Source of the DNA: Ignavibacteria bacterium
GTDB taxonomy: Bacteria > Bacteroidota > Ignavibacteria > Tepidaquicellales > OLB5
Reading direction: 5' to 3'
Assembly: GCA_026417195.1 (NCBI GenBank)
Contig: JAOADS010000088.1
Location: 1 to 8,582, forward strand
DNA: 8,582 nt
Part shown: piece after piece, positions 1 through 7,334 of the stretch
Position numbering within the stretch: position 1 is the stretch's first letter
Layout of the letters: each line of letters starts with the position of its first letter
Notes under the pieces: generated by a model
What the model saw: only the letters and a program-made list of their open reading frames with translations
Database searches by the model: none
Told to the model about the DNA's origin: nothing
Position numbers and translations under genes: made by a program

Positions 1-208
1 TTAGTAGAACAATACATTTAACAGTATTAAGAGCTGAATTAATAGCTTCTATAGTTGATTGTCTGCCGGCTAATACTGGGTACATCATATAAGGGAATAT
101 CACAATGTCTCTCAAAGGTACAACAGGCAAAACCTTGGGAAGTTCTGACTTATCTGGTCTTGGTTCTTCAGAAATCTGTGAATCGTATTCAATTACATCT
201 TTTTCCAT
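1..208 (-). CDS. lon: ATP-dependent protease Lon (La), N-terminal part, cut by window edge
   Basis: Only the first 69 codons are present; the rest lies beyond the left edge. Translating the minus strand from the ATG at 208 gives an acidic, variable leader (residues 1-22). The hallmark start of the Lon substrate-binding (LAN) domain follows: LPVVPLRDIVIFPYMMYPVL at residues 27-46, then AGR at 47-49 and a helix (STIEAINSAL) and strand (CIVLL). Lon is a cytoplasmic AAA+ serine protease that degrades misfolded and regulatory proteins. The ATPase and the Ser-Lys protease domains cannot be checked here. The ATG at 208 is chosen because the family motif sits at the usual distance from it and because a TAnnTTTG promoter box ends 3 nt before it. 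There is no Shine-Dalgarno sequence. No CIRCE-type heat-shock operator is seen upstream. Identification is by recognition of the conserved N-terminal motif. Confidence 0.93.
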   Translation of the reverse strand, partial: MEKDVIEYDSQISEEPRPDKSELPKVLPVVPLRDIVIFPYMMYPVLAGRQSTIEAINSALNTVKCIVLL

Positions 209-211
209 ATA

Positions 212-243
212 CAAAAATACTTTTCATTAAATGTATAATTCAA
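212..243 (-). promoter_or_regulatory. Bacteroidota-type promoter of lon
   Basis: Reading the minus strand, TATTTTTG (219 to 212) matches the Bacteroidota -7 consensus TAnnTTTG exactly. TTG at 243-241 lies 21 bp upstream, within the usual spacing for the -33 element (consensus TTTG, here ATTG). Only 3 nt (TAT) separate the -7 box from the lon ATG, so transcription would start at or next to the start codon. The motif match is seen directly; promoter activity is inferred. Confidence 0.5.
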
Positions 244-248
244 TTCAG

Positions 249-272
249 ATAAAAATAACTATTAAAGTTACT
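249..272 (-). terminator. possible weak terminator after the acetyltransferase gene
   Basis: On the minus strand, AGTAACT (272-266) can pair with AGTTATT (260-254) around a 5-nt TTAAT loop. The stem is 7 bp and includes one G-T wobble. A T-rich stretch continues to 249. It lies 21 bp past the acetyltransferase stop codon and upstream of the lon promoter, where a terminator would be expected. The stem is short and AT-rich, so it may be inefficient or a chance match. Confidence 0.3.
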
Positions 273-293
273 GAAACTAATCTGTGAGACAAA

Positions 294-893
294 TCAAGGT
301 GTAATTTTTTTTACCATCCGGGTAGAAGAGGAAAAACCCATCAGTTTTTTGGTCAAAGGATAATTTCTGTCACTTACTGGTTCAAAGCCCAGTCTTTCAT
401 ATAATTTCCGTGCCTGAGGATTAGTATCAACCACATCCAGACGGATGGTTTCATATCCCTTTTCTCTCGCGAAATCAAACACCGCTTCCATTAGTAAAGT
501 ACCTATTCCCATGCCTCTGAAATTTTTATCAACACAAATGCCATCCATAAGAAGTTCACCCTGACGAAAAGCTCTTCTGAAAAGCAACATTACAACTACA
601 GTCAAGATGCCCCTCAATAAACCCAGACTTTTGATAAATCTACATGTACAGATTCTGAACAGGGGCTTCTTTCCGTGCTGAATTCCCGCGAAACCAACCA
701 GACATCCGTTTTGTAAGGCACAGATAACCTGTTCGCTGTTAAGCAGCTCCGGAAAAATTTCCATCGCTTCCTCTTTTGTCATTAAAGCAGAAAACTTCTG
801 AGCGAAAGCCTCATAGTAAAGAGAAACTGCATCTTTACGATGCTCTTCAATTAAGCCGAAACAGACGTCTATCATTTCAGATTTTGTTTCCAT
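294..893 (-). CDS. GNAT-family N-acetyltransferase
   Basis: This 199-residue protein is predicted to be a cytoplasmic acetyltransferase that moves an acetyl group from acetyl-CoA to an amine; the substrate is unknown. The acetyl-CoA pyrophosphate loop of motif A is clear: RGMGIG at residues 126-131, following the strand LLMDGICVD (114-122). Motif B is also clear: NPQARKLYERLGFEPV at 158-173, including the family's typical tyrosine (165). The N-terminal half (about 8-75) fits the first GNAT strands and helices. Between them lies a hydrophobic and basic stretch (about 81-112, containing VVVMLLF and several Arg), which probably forms an amphipathic substrate-side or membrane-contacting insertion. 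The ATG at 893 is the first start in frame with a full GNAT fold; it has no Shine-Dalgarno sequence. The gene is co-directional with lon, 85 bp upstream of it. It could act on a small molecule or on a protein N-terminus or lysine; the sequence does not decide. Confidence 0.85.
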   Translation of the reverse strand: METKSEMIDVCFGLIEEHRKDAVSLYYEAFAQKFSALMTKEEAMEIFPELLNSEQVICALQNGCLVGFAGIQHGKKPLFRICTCRFIKSLGLLRGILTVVVMLLFRRAFRQGELLMDGICVDKNFRGMGIGTLLMEAVFDFAREKGYETIRLDVVDTNPQARKLYERLGFEPVSDRNYPLTKKLMGFSSSTRMVKKITP

Positions 894-955
894 GGAATAA
901 TCTAAAATTTAGGAAATGTTTAATGTGAATAATTTCATAAAGATTAATAACCTAA

Positions 956-979
956 TTTAAAAAATTTTTTCTTAATTAA
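956..979. other. A-tract/T-tract palindromes in the divergent intergenic region
   Basis: The 156-bp region between the divergent acetyltransferase and oxidoreductase genes is very AT-rich. It contains a perfect 12-bp palindrome AAAAAATTTTTT (959-970), followed at once by TTAATTAA (972-979). Such phased A/T tracts bend DNA and can act as UP-like promoter elements or nucleoid-protein sites. That role is inference; the base pattern is what is seen. The best minus-strand -7 candidate for the acetyltransferase is TAAATTTT (911-904), one mismatch from TAnnTTTG. Confidence 0.3.
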
Positions 980-1015
980 ATAACATCTTTCAGATTTCTG
1001 TAAATATTCATTGCC

Positions 1016-1046
1016 TTTATACTTAACTTAATTTTCAATAATTTTG
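1016..1046 (+). promoter_or_regulatory. Bacteroidota-type promoter of the plus-strand gene block
   Basis: TAATTTTG at 1039-1046 is an exact match to the -7 consensus TAnnTTTG. The -33 element is weak: TTTA at 1016-1019 has a 19-bp spacing but lacks the G, and a TTG at 1011-1013 is spaced 25 bp, which is long. As for lon, exactly 3 nt (TCT) lie between the box and the ATG at 1050, which implies a leaderless or nearly leaderless transcript. Confidence 0.5.
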
Positions 1047-1049
1047 TCT

Positions 1050-3041
1050 ATGAATTTTCAGATAGTTCTGTTTGTTGTACTGTTTTTAGCATCCTTTACA
1101 TTTTTTATCTATAATCTGTTGAGAATACGCTCCTATCTTGCCCTTGGCAGAGGTGAAAACAGATTTTCAAGACCAGGTGAAAGAATTTTAAAAGTCCTCA
1201 AAATAGGCATTGCACAGTCTAAAATCTTTCGTGATCCATATTCAGGGCTAATGCATGCCCTTATTTTCTGGGGTTTCCTGGTTTTAGGAAGTGCTGTAAC
1301 AGAAGCCTTCATACAGGGTTTCTTCCCATCATTTTCTCTTGGAATATTAGGAAGTATTTCCAGAATAATCTTTGCCTCTCAGGATATATTCGGAATTCTG
1401 GTAATTCTGTCTGTCATATATGCTCTTGTAAGAAGACTGATTATCCGTCCGAAACGCCTGCTGGGTGACGGACATACTAACTCTGATGCTGTTTTCATAT
1501 TATGTATGATTATGTCAGTTATGCTGACAATGTTTGGCGTTAATGCAACCAAAGCCCTGGTTCATCCAGAATATTCAGTTTATTATAAAGCACATTTTAC
1601 GGCTTCACTCCTAACTCCTTTATTCCAAAATAGTCTGGATACTTATTATTCCATCTTCTGGTGGTCTCATGTTCTGATTATATTTGTTTTTATGAATTAC
1701 TTACCTTATTCAAAACATTTCCATATTGTAACTTCACTTCCTAATGTCTATCTGTCAAAACTAGGACCCCAGACACTGGACACTGAAGAAATAAACTTTG
1801 ATAATGAAAATGTTTTTCTCGGTGCAGGTGATATGGAACAGTTAACATGGAAGGAAATGTTTGACGGATATGCTTGCACGGAATGCGGAAGGTGTACATC
1901 AGTATGTCCGGCAAATATTACTGGCAAGCCACTTTCGCCAAGGAAAATAATAATGAACATAAGGCAAAGAGTAAATGAAAAAGCACCTTATCTTACAAGC
2001 GGGAAATCTTTACCTGAAGAAATAGAATCAAGAAAACTTGTTTCAGACAGTTACATAGCAGATGCTGAACTTTGGGCTTGCACAACATGTATGGCCTGTG
2101 TGCAGGAATGTCCTGTTAATATTGAACATGTAAATTCAATTGTTGATATGAGGCGTTACCTCGTTCAAAGCGAATCAAGATTCCCTGAGGAGTTAATGAC
2201 TGTATTCGGAAACATGGAAAATAACGGAGCTCCCTGGGCATTCCCACAGTCAGACAGAATGAACTGGGCTGAAGGCATCAGTGTTCCGTTAGCATCAGAC
2301 AAGACTGAATTTGATATTCTTTACTGGGTTGGTTGTGCAGGTGCCTTTGATAAACGCTATCAGAAAGTTTCCCGCTCAGTTGCTGAAATATTAAACAAAT
2401 CCGGAATTAACTATGCCGTATTGGGTACTGAAGAGAAATGTAACGGAGATTCAGCCAGAAGACTCGGAAATGAGTTTTTAGCACAGACTCTTATAAAGGA
2501 AAACGTAAACACCCTCGCAAAATATAAATTCAAAAAAATACTGGTTAGTTGCCCTCACTGCCTTCAGACAATCGGAAATGAATACCAAGCCTTTGGAGCA
2601 GACTACGAAGTTATTCATCATTCGGAATTCATATCTGAACTTATCAGAGACGAAAAGATAAAAATCGATGAAAATAAAATACATGATCTGAAGATCACAT
2701 ATCATGATTCATGTTATCTGGGAAGATATAATAATATATACGATGAACCAAGGAACATAATAAAGAAAGTCAGCAGAAACAATATCGCAGAAATGAAACG
2801 CTCAAAAGACAAAGGCTTCTGCTGCGGGGCAGGAGGAGGACGTATGTGGATGGAGGAAAAGACAGGCAAAAAGGTAAATACAGAGAGAACAGAAGAAGCT
2901 TTGGAACTTAAACCAGATGTTATTTCAACAGCATGTCCTTTCTGTATGACTATGCTGACTGACGGCGTAAAGGAAAAAGGTAAGTCAGATGAAGTTAAAG
3001 TTAAAGATATAGCTGAAATTTTGCTTGAAACAGTAAAATAA
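1050..3041 (+). CDS. membrane-anchored HdrD/GlpC-like Fe-S oxidoreductase, probable Etf:menaquinone oxidoreductase (EMO) type
   Basis: This 663-residue inner-membrane protein combines a cytochrome b-like anchor with a heterodisulfide-reductase-D-like iron-sulfur module. Five membrane segments are seen (about 2-24, 66-90, 112-130, 146-165, 200-220). Histidines 69, 207, 223 and 225 are placed like the haem ligands of NarI. Two ferredoxin-type [4Fe-4S] motifs follow: Cys276/279/282/286 and Cys344/347/350/354. Two cysteine-rich CCG (DUF224) domains come next. The second is complete (Cys555, Cys591-Cys592, Cys629/632) and fits a noncubane cluster; the first has Cys429, a single Cys464 after Lys463, and Cys501/504. 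This architecture is that of EMO, which passes electrons between electron-transfer flavoprotein and menaquinone in fatty-acid metabolism; the partner here is inferred, as no etfAB is in view. ATG 1050 is preferred to the in-frame TTG at 1044, which lies inside the promoter box. It is the first gene of a five-gene block. Confidence 0.85.
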   Translation: MNFQIVLFVVLFLASFTFFIYNLLRIRSYLALGRGENRFSRPGERILKVLKIGIAQSKIFRDPYSGLMHALIFWGFLVLGSAVTEAFIQGFFPSFSLGILGSISRIIFASQDIFGILVILSVIYALVRRLIIRPKRLLGDGHTNSDAVFILCMIMSVMLTMFGVNATKALVHPEYSVYYKAHFTASLLTPLFQNSLDTYYSIFWWSHVLIIFVFMNYLPYSKHFHIVTSLPNVYLSKLGPQTLDTEEINFDNENVFLGAGDMEQLTWKEMFDGYACTECGRCTSVCPANITGKPLSPRKIIMNIRQRVNEKAPYLTSGKSLPEEIESRKLVSDSYIADAELWACTTCMACVQECPVNIEHVNSIVDMRRYLVQSESRFPEELMTVFGNMENNGAPWAFPQSDRMNWAEGISVPLASDKTEFDILYWVGCAGAFDKRYQKVSRSVAEILNKSGINYAVLGTEEKCNGDSARRLGNEFLAQTLIKENVNTLAKYKFKKILVSCPHCLQTIGNEYQAFGADYEVIHHSEFISELIRDEKIKIDENKIHDLKITYHDSCYLGRYNNIYDEPRNIIKKVSRNNIAEMKRSKDKGFCCGAGGGRMWMEEKTGKKVNTERTEEALELKPDVISTACPFCMTMLTDGVKEKGKSDEVKVKDIAEILLETVK

Positions 3042-3074
3042 CCTGATATATAAAAATATTATTCAAATTAAAAT

Positions 3075-4271
3075 ATGTCATATTTTTTCACTTCAGAATC
3101 AGTAAGCGAAGGACATCCCGATAAAGTCTGTGACCAGATTTCTGACGCGGTGCTGGATTTTATAATAGCAAGGGATCCTGATGCTAAAGTTGCCTGCGAA
3201 ACCTATGTTACTACCGGCCTTGTAGTGGTAGGCGGAGAAATCAAGACCACTTCAAAAGTAAAATCTGAGCTTGATGTAAACAGAATAGCCAGAGACGTTA
3301 TTAAAAGAATCGGATATGATAAATCCGAATATATGTTTGATGCCTGTTCATGTGCGGTGATTAATGTTCTTCACGAACAATCTGATGACATAAACCGCGG
3401 AGTAGATAGAAAAAATAAAAAGAAACAGGGAGCAGGCGATCAGGGTATGATGTTTGGTTACGCAACAAATGAAACAGATAATTATATGCCTCTTGCTCTG
3501 GACCTCTCCCACAGATTACTAAGGGAGCTTGCATCCATCAGAAGGGAAAAGAAAATAATGAAATATCTCAGACCAGACTCAAAGGCACAGGTAACAATAG
3601 AATACGGAGATGACAATAAACCTAAAAGAATAGATACAATAGTCCTCTCAACCCAGCACGATGAGTTTGATACGGACTCTGCCATGCAAAAGCGTATCAG
3701 AAAGGATATAATTGAATATCTTATCCCAAGAGTAAAAAAACAGTTATCCCCCCGGCTTCAGAAATTATTTGATACAAAAATCAGATATCATATCAATCCA
3801 ACAGGTAAATTTGTTATAGGCGGTCCGCATGGCGACACAGGACTTACAGGCAGAAAAATAATTGTTGATACTTATGGCGGAAAAGGTGCTCATGGCGGAG
3901 GTGCATTTTCAGGTAAAGATCCGTCAAAAGTCGACAGAAGTGCTGCTTATGCATCCAGACATCTTGCTAAAAATATAGTGGCATCAGGTCTTGCATCAGA
4001 ATGTCTGATACAGGTTTCCTATGCCATCGGAGTTGCTGAACCGGTATCTATTTTTGTAAATACATACGGAACCGGAAAAATTACAGATTCTGAGATTGCT
4101 GAATTCATAAAAAAAGAAATAGATATGACACCTGCCGGAATAATAGAAAGATTAAAGTTGAAACGTCCGATATATTCAAAAACTGCAGCTTACGGACATT
4201 TCGGAAAAAATGATAAAGATTTCACCTGGGAAAAACTTGACCTTGTAAAAAGTTTCAGCAGGCTTTTTTAA
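3075..4271 (+). CDS. metK: S-adenosylmethionine synthetase (methionine adenosyltransferase)
   Basis: This 398-residue cytoplasmic enzyme makes S-adenosylmethionine from methionine and ATP, releasing phosphate and pyrophosphate. All signature elements are present: EGHPDK (residues 12-17, with the catalytic-site His14 and Asp16), the methionine-binding hexapeptide GAGDQG (119-124) followed by MMFGYA, the segment GPHGDTGLTGRKIIVDTYGG (250-269), and the phosphate-binding loop GGGAFSGKD (274-282). The C-terminus ends with the usual AYGHFG (372-377) and a short tail. Length is normal for bacterial MetK (about 380-430). The ATG at 3075 places EGHPDK at the standard distance; there is no Shine-Dalgarno sequence. 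It starts 33 bp after the oxidoreductase gene with no promoter box between, so it is probably co-transcribed. The short AT-rich gap leaves no room for a SAM riboswitch. All catalytic motifs look intact. Confidence 0.98.
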   Translation: MSYFFTSESVSEGHPDKVCDQISDAVLDFIIARDPDAKVACETYVTTGLVVVGGEIKTTSKVKSELDVNRIARDVIKRIGYDKSEYMFDACSCAVINVLHEQSDDINRGVDRKNKKKQGAGDQGMMFGYATNETDNYMPLALDLSHRLLRELASIRREKKIMKYLRPDSKAQVTIEYGDDNKPKRIDTIVLSTQHDEFDTDSAMQKRIRKDIIEYLIPRVKKQLSPRLQKLFDTKIRYHINPTGKFVIGGPHGDTGLTGRKIIVDTYGGKGAHGGGAFSGKDPSKVDRSAAYASRHLAKNIVASGLASECLIQVSYAIGVAEPVSIFVNTYGTGKITDSEIAEFIKKEIDMTPAGIIERLKLKRPIYSKTAAYGHFGKNDKDFTWEKLDLVKSFSRLF

Positions 4272-4299
4272 ATCTTCTTTATAAAAGAACTCTCCCGTA

Positions 4300-5067
4300 A
4301 TGTCCCTGATTAAGGGTAACTTTATAACTGGTTTTACATATCCGTTCGGAACTATAAGATTTTTTTTCAGTAAACCTAAAATAATTCTGTATTCCGTTAT
4401 ACCGGTAATAATTAATCTTATAGTTTACTCATCTGCATTCATATTTAGTTACAATAAACTTCAGAGTTGGATAAAATCTATCACCGGAGTTGATGAAAAC
4501 AGTGAAATCTTGATTAACTTATTACATTATCTCCTTTCATTTCTATCTATTATGATATTGCTTTTAATATGTTATTTTTTGTTCACAATCTTCGGAGGAC
4601 TTATTACTGCACCTTTCAACGAAAAAATATCCCAATTAGTTGAAGAAAGTTTTATCAAAGGTGAAATTGAAAATAAACCCGGCTTCTTTGAAGACTTGAT
4701 TCACAGTATTTCAGCAGAACTGAAGAAAATAATCTTTTATCTTATTTTATTGATACCGGTATTTTTTATCAACTTCATTCCGGTAGCAGGAAGTCTCATA
4801 TCAGGTATATTAGGTTTACTACTTTCATGTTTTTACAATGCTCTTGATTTTCTGGACTATCCTATGACAAGAAAAAGACTTAGCTTCAGAAAGAAACTTC
4901 ATGTCGTAAAAAAAGGCAGATATCTCACATATGGATTCGGCTTGATCTCCTTTCTTCTTATGTTTCTTCCTGTGATTAACGTTTTTACAAAACCCTTGCT
5001 TGTAGTTGCTGGCACAAGTCTTTACTACGAAAAAAATTATGAAAGATTCCTGCATGAAACTAAATAA
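4300..5067 (+). CDS. EI24/CysZ-like integral membrane protein
   Basis: This 255-residue inner-membrane protein has four strongly hydrophobic stretches: about 28-50, 72-104, 142-178 and 211-238. Two family-typical segments are recognisable: GGLITAPFNEKISQLVEE at 99-116 (the 'aPF...' motif after the second membrane stretch), and DYPMTRKRLSFRKKL (186-200) leading to a final hydrophobic block ending in VAGTSLYYE. These match the EI24/CysZ family (Pfam EI24). The best known bacterial member, CysZ, transports sulfate; many bacterial homologues have no tested function, so sulfate transport should not be assumed. It lies 28 bp after metK and 10 bp before purL, which suggests one transcript. The ATG at 4300 lacks a Shine-Dalgarno sequence, and the next in-frame Met would remove the first membrane segment. 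Family assignment is fairly sure; role is unknown. Confidence 0.78.
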   Translation: MSLIKGNFITGFTYPFGTIRFFFSKPKIILYSVIPVIINLIVYSSAFIFSYNKLQSWIKSITGVDENSEILINLLHYLLSFLSIMILLLICYFLFTIFGGLITAPFNEKISQLVEESFIKGEIENKPGFFEDLIHSISAELKKIIFYLILLIPVFFINFIPVAGSLISGILGLLLSCFYNALDFLDYPMTRKRLSFRKKLHVVKKGRYLTYGFGLISFLLMFLPVINVFTKPLLVVAGTSLYYEKNYERFLHETK

Positions 5068-5077
5068 AGCTAAAACT

Positions 5078-7321
5078 ATGACCGAAGAACCTGAAATTAA
5101 CACTGAACTAGCAAAATCGCTTGGTTTGCTTGAAGAGGAATATGAAAAAATCATAGAATACCTCGGTCGTATTCCTACTTATACTGAACTTGGAATGTAT
5201 TCAGTAATGTGGAGCGAACATTGCTCATATAAAAACTCAATACTTGAAATAAAAAAACTTCCTAGAAGCGGAGGGAGACTTCTTGTAAACGCCGGTGAAG
5301 AAAATGCCGGGCTCGTTGACATAGGAGATAATCTTGCCGTAGCATTTAAAATCGAATCTCATAATCATCCCTCAGCCGTTGAACCTTATCAGGGAGCTGC
5401 CACAGGTGTAGGTGGAATTTTAAGAGACATCTTCACTATGGGAGCAAGACCTGTTGCAGCATTAAACTCGCTTCGTTTCGGAGAACTGAACAAAGGAGAC
5501 GAAAGAACAAAGTATCTGTTTAGAAATGTTGTAAAAGGTATAGGTGATTACGGAAACAGTTTCGGAGTTCCAACAATAGCCGGTGAAATATATTTTGAAG
5601 AATGCTACAGAGATAATCCGCTTGTTAATGCTATGGCTGTAGGAATAGTTAAACAAACTGAGGTTGCAAGATCAGTTGCCAAAGGGAAAGGAAATCCGGT
5701 CTTCATTGTCGGCTCATCAACAGGAAGAGACGGAATACACGGTGCAACATTTGCATCTGAAGAAATATCAGAAGAATCAGAATCGAAACGTCCCAGTGTT
5801 CAGGTCGGTGACCCCTTTACTGAAAAGCTCCTGCTTGAAGCTACACTTGAACTGATTAAAAGCGGTGTTGTTATAGGTATGCAGGACATGGGTGCTGCCG
5901 GTATAACGTGTTCAACCTGTGAAATGAGTGCAAAAGGAAATTCAGGTATGGAAATAAATCTAGACCTTGTGCCTGTAAGGGAAAGCAACATGTCTGCATA
6001 TGAAATTATGTTATCTGAGTCTCAGGAAAGAATGCTTGTAGTAATAGAAAAAGGCAAAGAGGAAATAGCAAAAAAGATTTTTGAAAAATGGGATCTTAAT
6101 TGTGTTCAGATAGGACATATTACAGATGACGGGAGAGTAAAGGTTTATTACAAAGGTAAACTGGAAGCAGACGTTCCGGCTGAATCCCTTGTTCTGGGTG
6201 GTGGAGCTCCCGTTTATGTGAGAGATTTCAGAGAACCATCATACATAAAGACCCTGCGTGAATTTGATGAAAATTCTCTTCAGGAACCGGGTAATTACAA
6301 TGAAGTTTTACTCCAGCTTCTCTCATCACCGGACATTGCAAATAAAAAATGGGTTTACGAGCAATATGATACTCAGGTGAGAACAAATACTGTTATTCTC
6401 CCCGGCGGAGATGCATCCGTAATAAGACTGAAAGGAACTAATAAAGCTCTCTCGGTTAAGACAGATTGCAATGCCTCATATGTTTACCTCAATCCATACA
6501 AAGGTGGAATGATAGCTGTTTGTGAAGCAGCAAGAAATGTGGCTTGTACAGGTGCAGTGCCCATAGCAATAACGAACTGTCTTAATTTCGGAAATCCCTA
6601 TGATCCGGAGATATACTGGCAGTTTAGAGAAGCTTTGAGAGGCATAGGAGACGCATGCAGAATATTAGAAACTCCTGTTACAGGCGGAAACGTAAGTTTC
6701 TATAATGAATCTCCGGAGCGTGCCGTTTACCCCACTCCAGTAATTGGTATGCTGGGCTTAATAGAAAATCTCAGTCATATAACAACATCATACTTTAATA
6801 ATGAAGGAGATAGTATAGCAGTTATCGGTAATTTATCAGATAAATTAACGCTCGGAGGAAGCAGATATCTTAAAGTAATTCACAACTTATTAGCCGGAGA
6901 TGCACCTGATATTGATCCGTATATTGAAAAGAAATTGATTGACTGTCTGCTTAGACTAATCTCCTCAGGTAAAATTAACTCAGCTCACGATGTTTCAGAT
7001 GGAGGACTGGCTATTGCACTTACTGAATCATGTATAATGAATCGCAGGAAGCAACTTGGATGTAAAGTAGAATTAAATATCAATACCAGGCCAGACCATC
7101 ATTTATTCAGTGAAGCACAGAGTCGTATAATAATTTCATATAATCCGGCAGATGAAGAATCCATAAAGGAAACTGTAAGAACATACGGACTTGATTTTCT
7201 GCTTTTAGGAAAAACCGGCGGAAATAAAATAATTATAAATGAAACTATAGATTTAAATATTGAAATTGCTTCAGAAGCTTATTATAATGCAATTAGTCAT
7301 ATTATGAATAATAAAGTGTGA
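5078..7321 (+). CDS. purL: phosphoribosylformylglycinamidine synthase subunit PurL (small type)
   Basis: This is the 747-residue synthetase subunit of FGAM synthase, the fourth step of purine synthesis: FGAR, ATP and ammonia (from glutamine via PurQ) give FGAM. Recognisable blocks are MWSEHCSYKNS (residues 44-54, active-site His48), KIESHNHPS (91-99), YQGAATGVGGILRD (104-117), and in the second half GGDASVIRLKG, CLNFGNPYDPEIYWQF and TPVTGGNVSFYNES. Length matches the Bacillus-like PurL, which works in a complex with separate PurQ and PurS; neither is in this window. An open frame extends upstream to a TTG at 5006 and an ATG at 5054, but these overlap the preceding gene. The ATG at 5078 is 10 bp after that gene's stop and aligns with the N-terminus of characterised PurL, so it is preferred; ATG 5054 (8 residues longer) remains possible. 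No Shine-Dalgarno sequence is seen. Confidence 0.97.
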   Translation: MTEEPEINTELAKSLGLLEEEYEKIIEYLGRIPTYTELGMYSVMWSEHCSYKNSILEIKKLPRSGGRLLVNAGEENAGLVDIGDNLAVAFKIESHNHPSAVEPYQGAATGVGGILRDIFTMGARPVAALNSLRFGELNKGDERTKYLFRNVVKGIGDYGNSFGVPTIAGEIYFEECYRDNPLVNAMAVGIVKQTEVARSVAKGKGNPVFIVGSSTGRDGIHGATFASEEISEESESKRPSVQVGDPFTEKLLLEATLELIKSGVVIGMQDMGAAGITCSTCEMSAKGNSGMEINLDLVPVRESNMSAYEIMLSESQERMLVVIEKGKEEIAKKIFEKWDLNCVQIGHITDDGRVKVYYKGKLEADVPAESLVLGGGAPVYVRDFREPSYIKTLREFDENSLQEPGNYNEVLLQLLSSPDIANKKWVYEQYDTQVRTNTVILPGGDASVIRLKGTNKALSVKTDCNASYVYLNPYKGGMIAVCEAARNVACTGAVPIAITNCLNFGNPYDPEIYWQFREALRGIGDACRILETPVTGGNVSFYNESPERAVYPTPVIGMLGLIENLSHITTSYFNNEGDSIAVIGNLSDKLTLGGSRYLKVIHNLLAGDAPDIDPYIEKKLIDCLLRLISSGKINSAHDVSDGGLAIALTESCIMNRRKQLGCKVELNINTRPDHHLFSEAQSRIIISYNPADEESIKETVRTYGLDFLLLGKTGGNKIIINETIDLNIEIASEAYYNAISHIMNNKV

Positions 7322-7334
7322 GCAAATAAATCAG

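Noticed and set aside
55..252. Short plus-strand open frame at the left edge
   Set aside because: It is antisense to the Lon N-terminus, whose reverse-strand translation is clearly the real protein.
241..290. Heat-shock operator (CIRCE-like) upstream of lon
   Set aside because: The dyad here (TAACT/AGTTA with outer TTCAG/CTGAA) does not match the CIRCE arms, and the outer arms are separated by a 7-nt asymmetric bulge. A weak terminator is a better reading.
1044..1049. TTG at 1044 as start of the oxidoreductase
   Set aside because: It adds only two residues, uses a rarer start codon and lies inside the TAATTTTG promoter box; ATG 1050 is simpler.
3042..3074. SAM riboswitch or separate promoter before metK
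   Set aside because: The gap is only 33 bp and AT-rich, with no TAnnTTTG box and no room for the aptamer stems.
5006..5077. Upstream starts for purL (TTG 5006, ATG 5054)
   Set aside because: Both overlap the end of the EI24-like gene, and the extra residues have no counterpart in characterised PurL. ATG 5054 is not fully excluded.
4825..5154. 109-codon minus-strand open frame across the EI24-purL junction
   Set aside because: It is antisense to two well-supported genes, with no recognisable domain or start signal.
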